Source: Terriglobales bacterium
GTDB lineage: Bacteria > Acidobacteriota > Terriglobia > Terriglobales > Acidobacteriaceae
Reading direction: 5' to 3'
Assembly (NCBI GenBank): GCA_015655365.1
Contig: JAATFE010000465.1
Span: 1 to 16,409, forward strand
DNA: 16,409 bases
Positions 15,707 to 16,409 of this stretch are shown here, in pieces. The notes under the pieces are model-generated. The model did not search any database, was not told the DNA's origin, and saw only the letters and a program-made list of their open reading frames with translations. Position numbers and translations under genes: made by a program. Each line of letters opens with the position of its first letter. Within the stretch, counting starts at the first letter, position 1.

Positions 15707-16409
15707 GAAAGAAAAAGTTCGGGTTCTGGTTGCCGACGATCAGCCCCACATCCTCGAAGCCGTGGAACTGCTGCTCAGTCCCCAGGAGTTCGATGTGGAC
15801 TGCGTGCGCTCGCCCCAGTTGTTGCTGGAGGCCTTGGGCCAGCGCGACTACGACGTGCTGCTCATCGACCTGAACTACACCCGTGACACCACCTCGGGCC
15901 AGGAGGGCCTCGACCTGTTGGCCCGCATCCAGGAGTTCGATTCCCGCCTGCCGGTCATCGTCATGACGGCCTGGGGCAACATCGATCTGGCCGTCGAGTC
16001 CATCAAGCGCGGCGCGCGTGACTTCATCCAGAAGCCTTGGGAGAACGAGCGCCTGCTCTCGCTGGTTCGCGTCCATGCCGAGCTGCACCAAGCCCTGCGC
16101 CGTGCCCGCCAGCTTGAGCTGGAAAACCGCCTGCTCCGCGCCGAAGGGATGCCGGAATTTGTGGCCGGCGCGCCCTCCATGCAGCCGGTGCTCGAGTTGA
16201 TTGCGCAGGTCGGCCCGTCCGACGCCAATGTGCTCATCACCGGCGAGCACGGCACTGGTAAAGAGATTGTCGCCAAGCTGCTCCACGCCGCCTCGCCCCG
16301 CGCACGCATGGCGCTGGTGGCCGTCAACGCCGGCGGGTTGCCCGAGGGCACCTTCGAGAGCGAGATCTTCGGCCACGTCAAAGGCGCTTTCACCGACGCG
16401 CGCACCGAC
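15699..16409 (+). CDS. NtrC-type response regulator, receiver plus AAA+ domain (3' end cut by window edge)
   Basis: The frame is open to the window end, 237 codons from 15699. Counting from there, the receiver domain has the acidic pair D13-D14, phospho-acceptor D57 (LLIDLN), T90 (VMTAW) and K112 (IQKPW), so it should accept phosphate from a histidine kinase. A coiled-coil-like linker (117-150) leads to an AAA+ domain with Walker A GEHGTGKE (182-189). The loop that normally reads GAFTGA and contacts sigma-54 reads GAFTDA (229-234). Walker B and any DNA-binding domain lie beyond the edge. There is no standard start in frame at the expected place. The likely options are ATC at 15699 with a strong GGAGGAG site, or GTG at 15624, 83 bp inside the upstream gene with a weaker GAGG. 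It probably controls this export operon; its own kinase and the adaptor may follow. Confidence 0.88.
   Translation, partial: MNKKEKVRVLVADDQPHILEAVELLLSPQEFDVDCVRSPQLLLEALGQRDYDVLLIDLNYTRDTTSGQEGLDLLARIQEFDSRLPVIVMTAWGNIDLAVESIKRGARDFIQKPWENERLLSLVRVHAELHQALRRARQLELENRLLRAEGMPEFVAGAPSMQPVLELIAQVGPSDANVLITGEHGTGKEIVAKLLHAASPRARMALVAVNAGGLPEGTFESEIFGHVKGAFTDARTD

Overview
The window looks like a stretch of an Acidobacteriota chromosome, most likely class Terriglobia (subdivision 1). The main reason is five consecutive large permeases that all open with a 'QDLRYALRQL(R)xSPxFT' segment and close with a 'PARRAAS(I/V)EPMxALRxE' tail. I recognise this as the hallmark of the acidobacterial duplicated orphan permease (ADOP) family, whose members carry two MacB/FtsX-type permease units in one chain. 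The DNA is GC-rich, the genes are densely packed, and nearly all the coding lies on the + strand.

Layout. Positions 1-183 (minus strand) hold the first 61 codons of a divergent membrane protein, tentatively a PiT-type phosphate transporter. A 298-bp divergent spacer (184-481) follows; it carries a perfect 10-bp inverted repeat next to a palindrome, and I could find no sigma-54 promoter in it. From 482 onward a single-direction gene train runs to the end of the window: ADOP-1 (482-3040), ADOP-2 (3078-5531), ADOP-3 (5562-8012), ADOP-4 (8033-10543), ADOP-5 (10583-13054), one LolD/MacB-type ATPase (13059-13763), one TolC-type outer-membrane factor (13760-15706) and the 5' part of an NtrC-type response regulator (15699-16409, cut by the window edge). 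Gaps between genes are 37, 30, 20, 39 and 4 bp, then two short overlaps, so this reads as one operon.

How it may work together. Each ADOP keeps both cytoplasmic coupling-helix motifs (E-x3-R-x-ALG-[AS], ten of ten). Each chain could therefore in principle dock an ATPase dimer by itself, and five different permeases may share one ATPase and one outer-membrane duct. The divergent periplasmic domains would then set substrate or partner choice. No periplasmic adaptor (MacA/HlyD type) is visible; it may lie beyond the right edge. The response regulator probably controls the operon with a histidine kinase outside the window.

The most interesting points are the five-permease, one-ATPase stoichiometry in a family named for lacking ATPase partners; the cassette-like conservation of gene ends; a D-loop histidine in the ATPase; an apparent non-canonical ATC start and a GAFTDA (not GAFTGA) loop in the regulator; and a Gly/Ser/Ala-rich insertion in the TolC-like protein. 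All functional statements are inferences from motifs read by eye; no search was run.
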